Assembly (NCBI RefSeq): GCF_003270085.1
Contig: NZ_QFDQ01000029.1
Coordinates: 1-64,000 of the forward strand
Source: Streptomyces triticisoli
GTDB lineage: Bacteria > Actinomycetota > Actinomycetes > Streptomycetales > Streptomycetaceae
DNA: 64,000 bases
Reading direction: 5' to 3'
Below the pieces are notes generated by a model that made no database searches, was not told the DNA's origin, and worked only from the letters and a program-made list of their open reading frames with translations. Both the position numbers and the translations under genes were made by a program. Below, one piece after another: positions 56,798 through 64,000 of this stretch (position 1 is its first letter; each line of letters opens with the position of its first letter).

Positions 56798-59488
56798 ATG
56801 AGCGAGCACCGTCGCAAACCGCCGCAGCCGCAGGGAGGCGGACGTGCCGCGGCCCGACGCGGCCAGTCCGGTTCGTCCTCCGGCCGCCGCGCGGCACCGC
56901 GAGGCGCCACCGGATCTCCTGCCGGCTCCTATGGGGCCGATTCGCATGGATCGGGTCGTGGGTCGAGTTCGTACGGCGCGGGAGGTGGGGAGCGCCCGTA
57001 CGGCGGCCGTGCCGAAGCCCGGCGGGCCGCGCAGAGAAGCGGCGGCCGACGAGGCCGGCCGCCGGGCGGCCCCAACGGGCGCGGTCGTGGCCGGGCGGCA
57101 CCGCCCGGCCAGAACCGGATCATCGACTACCCGCGTGCGGACAAGTACGGATGGCGCCGCTGGATGCCGTCCTGGAAGCTCGTGACGGGGCTGTTCATCG
57201 GCTTCATGGGGAGCCTGGTGGCGCTCGCGGGCATCGGGTACGCGATGGTGTCCGTGCCCAATATCGACGAGACCGCGACCGCTCAGAACAACGTGTACTA
57301 CTGGTCGGACGGCAGCGAGATGGTGCGAACGGGTGGTGAGGTCAACCGCCAGATCATCAACTACGCATCCATCCCCGAGGAGATGCGGTACGCCGTCATC
57401 TCGCAGGAGAACAAGACCTTCGAGACCGACAGCGGCATCGACCCCAAGGGCATCGGTCGTGCCGTGTTCAACATGGCGAGGGGCGGCCAGACGCAGGGTG
57501 GTTCCACCATCACTCAGCAGTACGTCAAGAACGCCATGCTCAACGACCAGTCGCAGACGCTCTCACGCAAGTTCAAGGAGATCTTCGTCGCGATCAAGGT
57601 CGGGGCCACCGTGGACAAGCGCGACATCATGGCCGGCTACCTGAACTCCGCGTACTACGGCCGCGGGGCGTACGGCCTTCAGGCGGCCGCGCGCGCGTAC
57701 TTCAACAAGGACGCCAAGGACCTGAAACCGGGCGAGTGTGCCTTCCTGGCCGCGATGCTCAAGGGCGCGACCTACTACGACCCCGCGGGCGCGACCTCGA
57801 TCGACCCGGCGGCCACGCCCGAGGACAACAAGAGGCGGGCCCTGCGACAGATGCAGGACACCCTCACCAAGATGGTCGAGTACGGCCATCTGAGCGCCAC
57901 GGAACGGGCCAAGTACAAGACGCTGCCCAAGCTGGAGAACCCCAGGTCGAACACGCAGCTGAGCGGCCAGATCGGCTATCTCGTCGACCTCGCCAAGGGG
58001 TACGTCGTCAACAACACGGAGATCACTGCCGACAAGCTGCAACAAGGCGGCTACCAGATCCACACGACCTTCGACCGGAAGAAGGTCGACAAGCTGGAGA
58101 AGGCCGTCAAGAAGGTGTACAAGGCGAACATCGACCCCAAGAAGCGCCCGAGGACCGACACGCACGTCCAGTTCGGCGGGGCCTCGGTCGACCCGGAGAC
58201 GGGCGCCATCGTGGCGGTCTACGGCGGTGAGGACGCGACGAAGCACTTCACGAACAACGCCGACGCCACGGGTGCCCAGGTGGGCTCGACGTTCAAACCG
58301 TTCGTGCTGGCCGCGGCCATGCAGGACGGCGTCCGTAATCCCAGTCTCGGAGAGACACAGGCGCAGGACGAGCGCACGCAGGTCTCCCCCAAGAGCCGCT
58401 TCAGCGGTCAGAACAAGCTCAAGATCAAGAATTACGACGGCACGGTCTGGACGAACGAGAAGGACCAGGAGTGGCTCCAGGTCAATGACGGCCAGGAGTC
58501 CTACGGCAGCCCGCCCGACTATCTGATCGATCTTCGCGAGGCGATGCGTTGGTCGGTGAACTCCGCCTTCGTGCAGCTGGGCATGGACGTGGGTCTGGAC
58601 AAGGTCAAGCAGGCCGCCACCAACGCCGGCCTGAAGGAGAACAGCCTGGGCGGCGCCACCTTCCCGTCCTTCTCCATCGGCATCTCCGACCCCAGTGCCA
58701 TCCGTATGGCGGGCTCGTACGCCACCTTCGCCGCCAGCGGAAAGCAGAACGAGCCGTTCTCGGTCACCAAGGTCGAGAACAAGGACGGGGTGCTCTTCAA
58801 GCACGAGAGCCGGACCAAGCAGGCTTTCACCGAGAAGGTCGCCGACAACGTCACCGACATCCTGAAGACCGTGGTGGAGAAGGGCACGGGCACCAACGCC
58901 CAGTTGCCGGGCCGTGAGGTGGCCGGCAAGACCGGTACCACGGACGGCAACAAGTCGGCCTGGTTCGTCGGCTACACCCCACAGCTGTCGACCGCGATCA
59001 GCATGTTCCGGCTCGACGACGACGAAAGCAACAAGTCGCGGGAATTCCTGAAGATGTTCGGAACGGGCGGCCAGGAGAAGATCCACGGCGCCTCGTTCCC
59101 GGCCGAGATCTGGCACGACTACATGCTGGAAGCGCTCAAGAACGTGCCGGCGAAGGCCTTCCCGACGCCCGAGCCCATCGGCGAGATCGTCAACGCCGAG
59201 CCCAGCCCCACACCGACTCCTTCGGCCACCGAGACCGAGGAGGAGAGCCCGACTCCCTCGCCCACGCCCAGCCGGACCGAGCCCAGCCCGACGCCCACGC
59301 CGACCCGGACTCGTTGTGGTTTCTTCGGCTGCGGCGACAACGGCGGTCAGACGGGCGACGGCGGCACGGACGGTGGCATCACCCCGGAGCCTTCACCCAG
59401 CGACACGGGTGGTGACGACAGTGGCAGCGGAGGCAGCAACCGGGGCAACGGCAACGGAGGCGGCTTCTTCGGGGGCACGAACAATTAG
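56798..59488 (+). CDS. Class A penicillin-binding protein (transglycosylase/transpeptidase)
   Basis: 896 aa from the ATG at 56798. Cytoplasmic Arg/Gly-rich N-terminus (~110 residues), one helix (LVTGLFIGFMGSLVALAGIG), GT51 domain with the EDxxFxxHxG-like region reading ENKTFETDSGID, then GGSTITQQYVKNAML, then the transpeptidase with SxxK GSTFKPFV, SxN WSVNSAF and KTG GKTGTTDGN. The extracellular tail is Thr/Pro/Glu-rich, has CGFFGC and ends GGGFFGGTNN. In the GT51 motif the classical Glu-Asp is Glu-Asn; the second Glu is in a later motif. Polymerises and cross-links peptidoglycan. Confidence 0.95.
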   Translation: MSEHRRKPPQPQGGGRAAARRGQSGSSSGRRAAPRGATGSPAGSYGADSHGSGRGSSSYGAGGGERPYGGRAEARRAAQRSGGRRGRPPGGPNGRGRGRAAPPGQNRIIDYPRADKYGWRRWMPSWKLVTGLFIGFMGSLVALAGIGYAMVSVPNIDETATAQNNVYYWSDGSEMVRTGGEVNRQIINYASIPEEMRYAVISQENKTFETDSGIDPKGIGRAVFNMARGGQTQGGSTITQQYVKNAMLNDQSQTLSRKFKEIFVAIKVGATVDKRDIMAGYLNSAYYGRGAYGLQAAARAYFNKDAKDLKPGECAFLAAMLKGATYYDPAGATSIDPAATPEDNKRRALRQMQDTLTKMVEYGHLSATERAKYKTLPKLENPRSNTQLSGQIGYLVDLAKGYVVNNTEITADKLQQGGYQIHTTFDRKKVDKLEKAVKKVYKANIDPKKRPRTDTHVQFGGASVDPETGAIVAVYGGEDATKHFTNNADATGAQVGSTFKPFVLAAAMQDGVRNPSLGETQAQDERTQVSPKSRFSGQNKLKIKNYDGTVWTNEKDQEWLQVNDGQESYGSPPDYLIDLREAMRWSVNSAFVQLGMDVGLDKVKQAATNAGLKENSLGGATFPSFSIGISDPSAIRMAGSYATFAASGKQNEPFSVTKVENKDGVLFKHESRTKQAFTEKVADNVTDILKTVVEKGTGTNAQLPGREVAGKTGTTDGNKSAWFVGYTPQLSTAISMFRLDDDESNKSREFLKMFGTGGQEKIHGASFPAEIWHDYMLEALKNVPAKAFPTPEPIGEIVNAEPSPTPTPSATETEEESPTPSPTPSRTEPSPTPTPTRTRCGFFGCGDNGGQTGDGGTDGGITPEPSPSDTGGDDSGSGGSNRGNGNGGGFFGGTNN

Positions 59489-59511
59489 CCGCTTCGCCAT
59501 CCGGCGAGGGC

Positions 59512-59525
59512 GTTTCACGTGAAAC
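59512..59525. other. parS: parS site 8
   Basis: Perfect GTTTCACGTGAAAC 23 bases after the class A PBP stop and two bases before a terminator stem. Confidence 0.95.
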
Positions 59526-59527
59526 AA

Positions 59528-59558
59528 GGGCCGCCGCACCCACCCGGTGCGGCGGCCC
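59528..59558 (+). terminator. Terminator after the class A PBP
   Basis: Perfect 13-bp stem GGGCCGCCGCACC / GGTGCGGCGGCCC with loop CACCC, followed by a pyrimidine-rich tract. Confidence 0.85.
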
Positions 59559-59596
59559 TCCGCTTCTTCCCGGACACGTACGGCAGGATGTGCCCC

Positions 59597-61105
59597 ATGC
59601 CCAGTGCTGAACCCACGCAAGCGAGCGCACACGAACCCGACCCGGTGCGGCCCACCAAGGAGGACGAGGTCGCCACGGCCGGCAGTGAGCTGATCGGCGG
59701 CCCGGTCGGTCGACGCGCCCTGCTCGGGACGTCCTGGTGGACCCCGGTACGGGTCGTCGCGCTCGTCGCGATCGGCATGTTCGCCCTCGGCCTGGTCCAG
59801 AAGGCGCCCTGCTACCACGGCGCCTGGTTCTTCGGCGCGAGCTCGCAGTACACAAAGGCCTGCTACTCGGACATCCCGCACCTCTACCAGGGGCGCGGCT
59901 TCGCCGACGGCCTCGTGCCCTACTTCGACAAGCTCCCCGGCGACATGCCGTACCTGGAGTACCCGGTGCTGACCGGACTGTTCATGGAGGTGGCCTCCTG
60001 GCTGACCCCGCACAGCGGCAGCATCCAGCACCAGGAGCAGTGGTACTGGATGGTCAACGCCGGGATGCTGATGGTGTGCGCGGCCGTCATCGCCGTCTGC
60101 GTGGCCCGTACGCACGCCCGGCGGCCGTGGGACGGTCTGCTGGTCGCCCTGGCACCGGCCTTCGCGCTGACCGCCACCATCAACTGGGACCTGCTGGCGG
60201 TCGCCCTGACGGCCGCCGCGATGCTGATGTGGTCCCGGGGACGTTCGCTCGCCTTCGGCGTCCTGCTGGGGCTCGCCACGGCCGCCAAGCTCTACCCCGT
60301 CTTCCTGCTCGGCCCGCTGTTCCTGCTGTGCTGGCGTGCGGGGAAGTGGCGCGACTTCGGCAAGGCCCTGGCGGGCGCGGTCGTCGCCTGGCTGGTGGTG
60401 AACCTGCCGGTGATGGCCTTCGCCGAGGACGGCTGGTGGCAGTTCTACAGGTTCAGCCATGACCGGGGCGTCGACTTCGGATCCTTCTGGCTGATCTGGG
60501 CCCAGAACTCCAGCAACCCGCCCAGCACCGACTTCGTCAACACCACGGCCACGCTGCTGGTGGTGCTGTGCGCCCTCGGCATCGCGGTGCTGACACTGTC
60601 CGCCCCGCGCCGCCCGCGCTTCGCCCAGCTCGCCTTTCTGATCGTCGCGGCCTTCATCCTCACCAACAAGGTCTACTCGCCGCAGTACGTCCTGTGGCTG
60701 GTCCCGCTGGCCGTGCTGGCCCGCCCCAAGTGGCGGGACTTCCTGATCTGGCAGGCCTGCGAGGTGGCGTACTTCCTCGGGATCTGGATGTACCTCGCGT
60801 ACACGACCAGCGGCGATGCCCACAAGGGTCTGCCGACCGACGGCTACCACTGGGCGATCGCCGTGCATCTGCTGGGCACGCTGTACCTGTGCGCGGTCGT
60901 CGTACGCGACATCCTCATGCCGGAGAGGGACGTGGTGCGCCGCGCCGGCGACGACGACCCCTCGGGCGGCGTACTCGACGGCGCCGAGGACGTCTTCGCC
61001 CTCGGCACCCGCACTCCTTCACCACGTGACCTGACCCACGTCGGCGCACCACAGGTGGAGTGGGGCGGCCAGAGCACGGACGCACCCCAGGACGGTTCGC
61101 CCTGA
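59597..61105 (+). CDS. GT87-type polyprenyl-phosphate-mannose-dependent mannosyltransferase
   Basis: 502 aa from the ATG at 59597 (GGCAGGA upstream). About ten membrane helices; conserved GT87-like segments EYPVLTGLFMEVAS, TINWDLLAVALTAAA, GLATAAKLYPVFLLGPLFLL and NKVYSPQYVLWLVP. Such enzymes transfer sugar from a lipid carrier on the outer membrane face, often onto lipoglycans or proteins. Acceptor unknown. The stop lies in the first arm of a hairpin. Confidence 0.85.
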   Translation: MPSAEPTQASAHEPDPVRPTKEDEVATAGSELIGGPVGRRALLGTSWWTPVRVVALVAIGMFALGLVQKAPCYHGAWFFGASSQYTKACYSDIPHLYQGRGFADGLVPYFDKLPGDMPYLEYPVLTGLFMEVASWLTPHSGSIQHQEQWYWMVNAGMLMVCAAVIAVCVARTHARRPWDGLLVALAPAFALTATINWDLLAVALTAAAMLMWSRGRSLAFGVLLGLATAAKLYPVFLLGPLFLLCWRAGKWRDFGKALAGAVVAWLVVNLPVMAFAEDGWWQFYRFSHDRGVDFGSFWLIWAQNSSNPPSTDFVNTTATLLVVLCALGIAVLTLSAPRRPRFAQLAFLIVAAFILTNKVYSPQYVLWLVPLAVLARPKWRDFLIWQACEVAYFLGIWMYLAYTTSGDAHKGLPTDGYHWAIAVHLLGTLYLCAVVVRDILMPERDVVRRAGDDDPSGGVLDGAEDVFALGTRTPSPRDLTHVGAPQVEWGGQSTDAPQDGSP

Positions 61106-61130
61106 GCGAACAGAGCTCGCTCAGGGCGAA
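61096..61130. terminator. Hairpin 1 between convergent genes
   Basis: Perfect 14-bp stem TTCGCCCTGAGCGA / TCGCTCAGGGCGAA around loop ACAGAGC, containing the glycosyltransferase stop codon. Confidence 0.85.
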
Positions 61131-61178
61131 CATGCGGAAGGCCGTACACGGCAGTGACCGTGTACGGCCTTCCGCATG
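61131..61178. terminator. Hairpin 2 between convergent genes
   Basis: A perfect 21-bp stem whose arms begin CATGCGGAAGGCC and end GGCCTTCCGCATG, loop CAGTGA, directly after hairpin 1 and 10 bases from the stop of the minus-strand alanine-racemase-like gene. Confidence 0.88.
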
Positions 61179-61188
61179 AGAAGGGGGC

Positions 61189-62220
61189 TCAGTGGTCCAC
61201 GAGCCGGTCGAACTGCGTGGTGGTGTGCCGCAGATGCGCCACCAGTTCGTCACCGACCTTGGGCTCCTGGGCGTCCGTGGGGATGAACAGGATCGACACC
61301 TGCATGTGCGGTGGCTCAGCGAACCAGCGCTGCTTGCCGCTCCAGACGAACGGGGAGAGGTTCCGGTTCACCGTGGCAAGGCCGGCGCGGGCGACGCCCT
61401 TGGCCCTCGGCATGACGCCGTGCAGCGCCTTGGGGGCCTCCAGGCCCACGCCGTGCGACGTACCGCCCGCCACGACCACCAGGAAGCCGTCCGAGGCCGC
61501 CTTCTGCTGGCGGTAGCCGAAGCGGTCGCCCTTGGCGACCCGCGTGACGTCCAGGACCGAGCCGCGGTACTCGGTGGCCTCGTGATCCCCCAGCCACAGC
61601 CGCGTGCCGATCCGGGCACGGAAACTGGTCTGCGGGAACTGCTGCTGCAGCCGGGCGAGTTCGTCCGCCTTGAGATGGCTGACGAACATCGTGTGCAACG
61701 GCAGCCGGGCCGCGCGCAGCCGGTCCATCCAGCCGATGACCTCCTCCACCGCGTCCGAGCCGTCGGTGCGGTCCAGCGGCAGGTGGATGGCGAAGCCCTC
61801 CAGCCGGACGTTCTCGATGGCGGCGTGCAGCTGCGGCAGGTCCTGCTCGCTGACACCGTGCCGCTTCATCGAGGACATCACCTCGATGACGACACGGGCC
61901 CCGACAAGGCCGTACACCCCGTCGACCGACGACACCGAGCGGACCACCCGGTCGGGCAGCGGCACCGGCTCCTCGCCGCGGCGGTACGGCGTGAGCACCA
62001 GCAGGTCGCCGCTGAAGAAGTCCTTGATGCGCGCGGCCTCGTACGTCGTGCCGACGGCGAGGATGTCCGCGCCCAGCCGGGTGGCCTCCTCCGCCAGCCG
62101 CTCGTGCCCGAAGCCGTAGCCGTTGCCCTTGCAGACCGGGACGAGTCCCGGGAACTGCTCCTGCACGTGCTTGTGGTGCGCCCGCCAGCGCGCGGTGTCG
62201 ACGTAGAGCGTGAGCGCCAT
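61189..62220 (-). CDS. Alanine-racemase-like PLP protein
   Basis: 343 aa. Fold-type III PLP barrel with the cofactor Lys in VPVCKGNGYGFG (~30) and the phosphate region ARIGTRLWLG. The C-terminal domain keeps a Tyr in GDRFGYRQQ, but the usual GYADG is replaced by GGTSHG, so it is not a standard alanine racemase. The substrate is unknown. It lies 84 bases downstream of femX on the same strand, which suggests a role in peptidoglycan peptides. Confidence 0.8.
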   Translation of the reverse strand: MALTLYVDTARWRAHHKHVQEQFPGLVPVCKGNGYGFGHERLAEEATRLGADILAVGTTYEAARIKDFFSGDLLVLTPYRRGEEPVPLPDRVVRSVSSVDGVYGLVGARVVIEVMSSMKRHGVSEQDLPQLHAAIENVRLEGFAIHLPLDRTDGSDAVEEVIGWMDRLRAARLPLHTMFVSHLKADELARLQQQFPQTSFRARIGTRLWLGDHEATEYRGSVLDVTRVAKGDRFGYRQQKAASDGFLVVVAGGTSHGVGLEAPKALHGVMPRAKGVARAGLATVNRNLSPFVWSGKQRWFAEPPHMQVSILFIPTDAQEPKVGDELVAHLRHTTTQFDRLVDH

Positions 62221-62303
62221 GGCCGGACCTGGAACCTTTCTCGTGGCTGCGGTGTATCAGAAGTATGGAAGTTGTCGACCGAGTCGAAGCGAAGAGCGTC
62301 AGG

Positions 62304-63425
62304 TCAGCGACGCGACATGTAGATGTCGAGCGCCTTGTGGAGCAGCTTGTTCAGCGGGAAGTCCCACTCGCCGAGGTACTCGGCGGCCTGCCCGCCGGTG
62401 CCGACCTTGAACTGGATCAGGCCGAAGAGGTGGTCGGTCTCGTCCAGCGAGTCGGAGATGCCGCGCAGGTCGTAGACCGTGGCACCGAGCGCGTAGGCGT
62501 CGCGCAGCATCCGCCACTGCATTGCGTTCGAGGGCCGGACCTCCCGGCCGATGTTGTCGGAGGCGCCGTAGGAGTACCAGACGTGGCCGCCGACGATCAG
62601 CATGGTCGCCGCGGCCAGGTTCACACCGTTGTGCCGGGCGAAGTACAACCGCATGCGGTTGGGGTCCTCGGTGTTGAGGGCTGTCCACATGCGCTGGAAG
62701 TACGACAGAGGGCGGGGCCGGAAGTGGTCGCGCACCGCGGTGATCTCGTACAGCCGCTGCCATTCCTCGAGGTCCTGGTAGCCGCCCTGGACGACCTCGA
62801 CACCGGACTTCTCGGCCTTCTTGATGTTGCGACGCCACAGCTGGTTGAAGTTCTTGTGCACCTCTTCCAGGGACCGGTTGGCCAGCGGTACCTGGAAGAC
62901 GTAGCGGGGCTGGACGTCACCGAAGCCGGCGCCCCCGTCCTCACCCTGCTGCCAGCCCATACGGCGCAGCTTGTCGGCGACCTCGAAGGCGCGGGGCTCG
63001 ATGAAGTCGGCTTCCAGGTCGCGCAGACGCTTGACGTCCGAGTTCTGGATGCCCTTCTTGATGGTCTCGGCGTTCCAGCGGCGGATGACCACCGGCGGGC
63101 CCATCTTCACCGAGAAGGCGCCCTGTTGCTTCAGATGCGCCAGCATCGGCTGGATCCAGTCGTCGAGGTTCGGCGCGAACCAGTTGATGACCGGACCCTC
63201 GGGCAGATAGGCGAGATACCGCTTGATCTTGGGCAGTTGGCGGTACAGGACGAGACCCGCACCGACCATCTCGCCGGTGCGGTCGTCGAACCAGCCCAGG
63301 TTCTCCGGGCGCCACTCCGACTTGACGTCCGCCCAGGCCGGGACCTGCATGTGACTCGCCGCGGGCAGGCTCTGGATGTAGGCCAGATGCTGCTCTCGAC
63401 TGATGGTCCTCAGGGTCAGGCTCAT
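62304..63425 (-). CDS. femX: FemX-like peptidyltransferase (FemAB family)
   Basis: 373 aa. Two GNAT-like lobes typical of FemABX: HMQVPAWADVKSEW at the start, RRNIKKAEKSGVEV in the connecting region, and WYSYGASDNIGREVRPSNAM with AYALGATVYDLRGISDSLDE at the end. In S. coelicolor FemX adds the bridging glycine to the lipid-linked stem peptide using aminoacyl-tRNA and is essential in wild type. The position near the class A PBP and ino1 matches that gene. Confidence 0.93.
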   Translation of the reverse strand: MSLTLRTISREQHLAYIQSLPAASHMQVPAWADVKSEWRPENLGWFDDRTGEMVGAGLVLYRQLPKIKRYLAYLPEGPVINWFAPNLDDWIQPMLAHLKQQGAFSVKMGPPVVIRRWNAETIKKGIQNSDVKRLRDLEADFIEPRAFEVADKLRRMGWQQGEDGGAGFGDVQPRYVFQVPLANRSLEEVHKNFNQLWRRNIKKAEKSGVEVVQGGYQDLEEWQRLYEITAVRDHFRPRPLSYFQRMWTALNTEDPNRMRLYFARHNGVNLAAATMLIVGGHVWYSYGASDNIGREVRPSNAMQWRMLRDAYALGATVYDLRGISDSLDETDHLFGLIQFKVGTGGQAAEYLGEWDFPLNKLLHKALDIYMSRR

Positions 63426-63637
63426 TCGGGGCGCTCCTCGGGCTGGTGTGTCCCCATGGGGTCAGGGGCTCCGGCTCTCGCGCCGAAGCCTACTGCGCCC
63501 GGGGAGCGCGCAGACGGGCCGCACGCAACCTTCGCCCTGGCCCGTCGCCCGCCGGGGCGCCGCGCACGGTCGGTGGGGGGCGGCGTCCGCGCAGTCCGGT
63601 GAACGCCGCCCGTCAGGAGCGGCCGGGGTGCCCGGGA

Positions 63638-63961
63638 TCAGCTGAAGAAGCCGCCGAAGAGACCGCCGTGCGCCAGGCCGAGGTAGAAGCCGACCGCGGA
63701 GGCGCCGAGGCCGAGGATCAGCCCGAAGCGCTGGCGTGTCGTCACCGAGACCCACTGGCCGTACGCGCCGGTGAGGATGCCCACCAGGCCGGCCCAGGAA
63801 CTCAGCAGGTGCAGACTGTGGAAGAGGAGCCCGGTGATGAAGGCCACCACGCCCAGCACCAGGGTCACCGCGAGCAGGGTGTCCTGGAGCGGGTGGGGCT
63901 TGCCGTCCGTGGCGAAGAGGCCGCCGCCGGCGGCGGTGTTCGGTCGCATCGTCTGTGCCAT
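63638..63961 (-). CDS. Small conserved membrane protein
   Basis: 107 aa with three helices (TLLAVTLVLGVVAFITGLLF, WAGLVGILTGAYGQWVSV, FGLILGLGASAVGFYLGLA) and a Gly/Phe-rich end GGLFGGFFS. No known domain. It lies 212 bases upstream of femX on the same strand; that gap shows nothing notable. Confidence 0.8.
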   Translation of the reverse strand: MAQTMRPNTAAGGGLFATDGKPHPLQDTLLAVTLVLGVVAFITGLLFHSLHLLSSWAGLVGILTGAYGQWVSVTTRQRFGLILGLGASAVGFYLGLAHGGLFGGFFS

Positions 63962-64000
63962 GGGGCACCTCCTGCGAAAGGCGGCGCATCCTAGCGCCGT

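Overview
This window is a piece of a Streptomyces (or very close relative) chromosome centred on the replication origin. The evidence is the high-GC coding with GTG starts and third-position bias, an order of genes matching the origin region of actinomycetes (parB, parA, rsmG, khpB, yidC, yidD, rnpA, rpmH, dnaA, oriC, dnaN, gnd, recF, DUF721, gyrB, gyrA), eight perfect copies of the Streptomyces parS sequence GTTTCACGTGAAAC, and Streptomyces-type genes such as crgA, two class E sortases, femX and a long-domain-II DnaA.

Layout. 1-7.7 kb is the cell-wall growth and signalling cluster, all on the plus strand: fhaA (3' part only), fhaB, a PP2C phosphatase, a SEDS protein, a class B PBP and the PASTA kinase pknB. 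At 7.9-9.2 kb lies the one gene that looks accessory: a fusion of an antirepressor-like N-terminus with an Mrr-type endonuclease domain. 9.1-12.8 kb (minus) holds two class E sortases, a PabA-like amidotransferase, a 53-aa membrane peptide and a DUF881 protein. crgA, a cluster of DnaA boxes, a rhomboid protease, a cyclophilin, a DUF5324 protein, tRNA-Ala(TGC), an HTH protein, a second Ser/Thr kinase, a secreted protein, DLW-39, a DUF6344-like protein and tRNA-Ile(GAT) follow. 21.5-31.4 kb (minus) is DUF3566-gyrA-gyrB-DUF721-recF-gnd-dnaN. oriC lies at about 31.57-32.14 kb and dnaA at 32.4-34.3 kb. 34.7-40.6 kb (plus) is rpmH-rnpA-yidD-yidC-khpB-rsmG-parA-parB. 41-51.4 kb (minus) is trxA-trxB with a SigR-type promoter, an anti-sigma/ECF sigma pair, a pseudokinase, murJ and a DUF6049 protein. 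The right end carries the CCA-adding enzyme, an MFS transporter, inositol-phosphate synthase, a PadR regulator, a class A PBP, a GT87 glycosyltransferase, an alanine-racemase-like protein, FemX and a small membrane protein.

How it works together. Replication genes point away from oriC, and parS sites decorate only the parAB side in this window. Many other genes form one peptidoglycan-growth network: PknB/PP2C phosphorylation, FHA-domain readers, SEDS plus PBPs, MurJ with its adjacent pseudokinase, FemX, sortases and CrgA.

No clearly new multi-gene system was found. The items most worth a second look are the antirepressor-like/Mrr fusion gene with an internal 27-bp palindrome; an imperfect echo of the dnaN 3' end whose differences are all synonymous; paired parS sites nested in extended palindromes; consensus DnaA boxes lying outside oriC while oriC itself has none that match perfectly; a four-copy 9-bp iteron; and an alanine-racemase paralogue next to femX.
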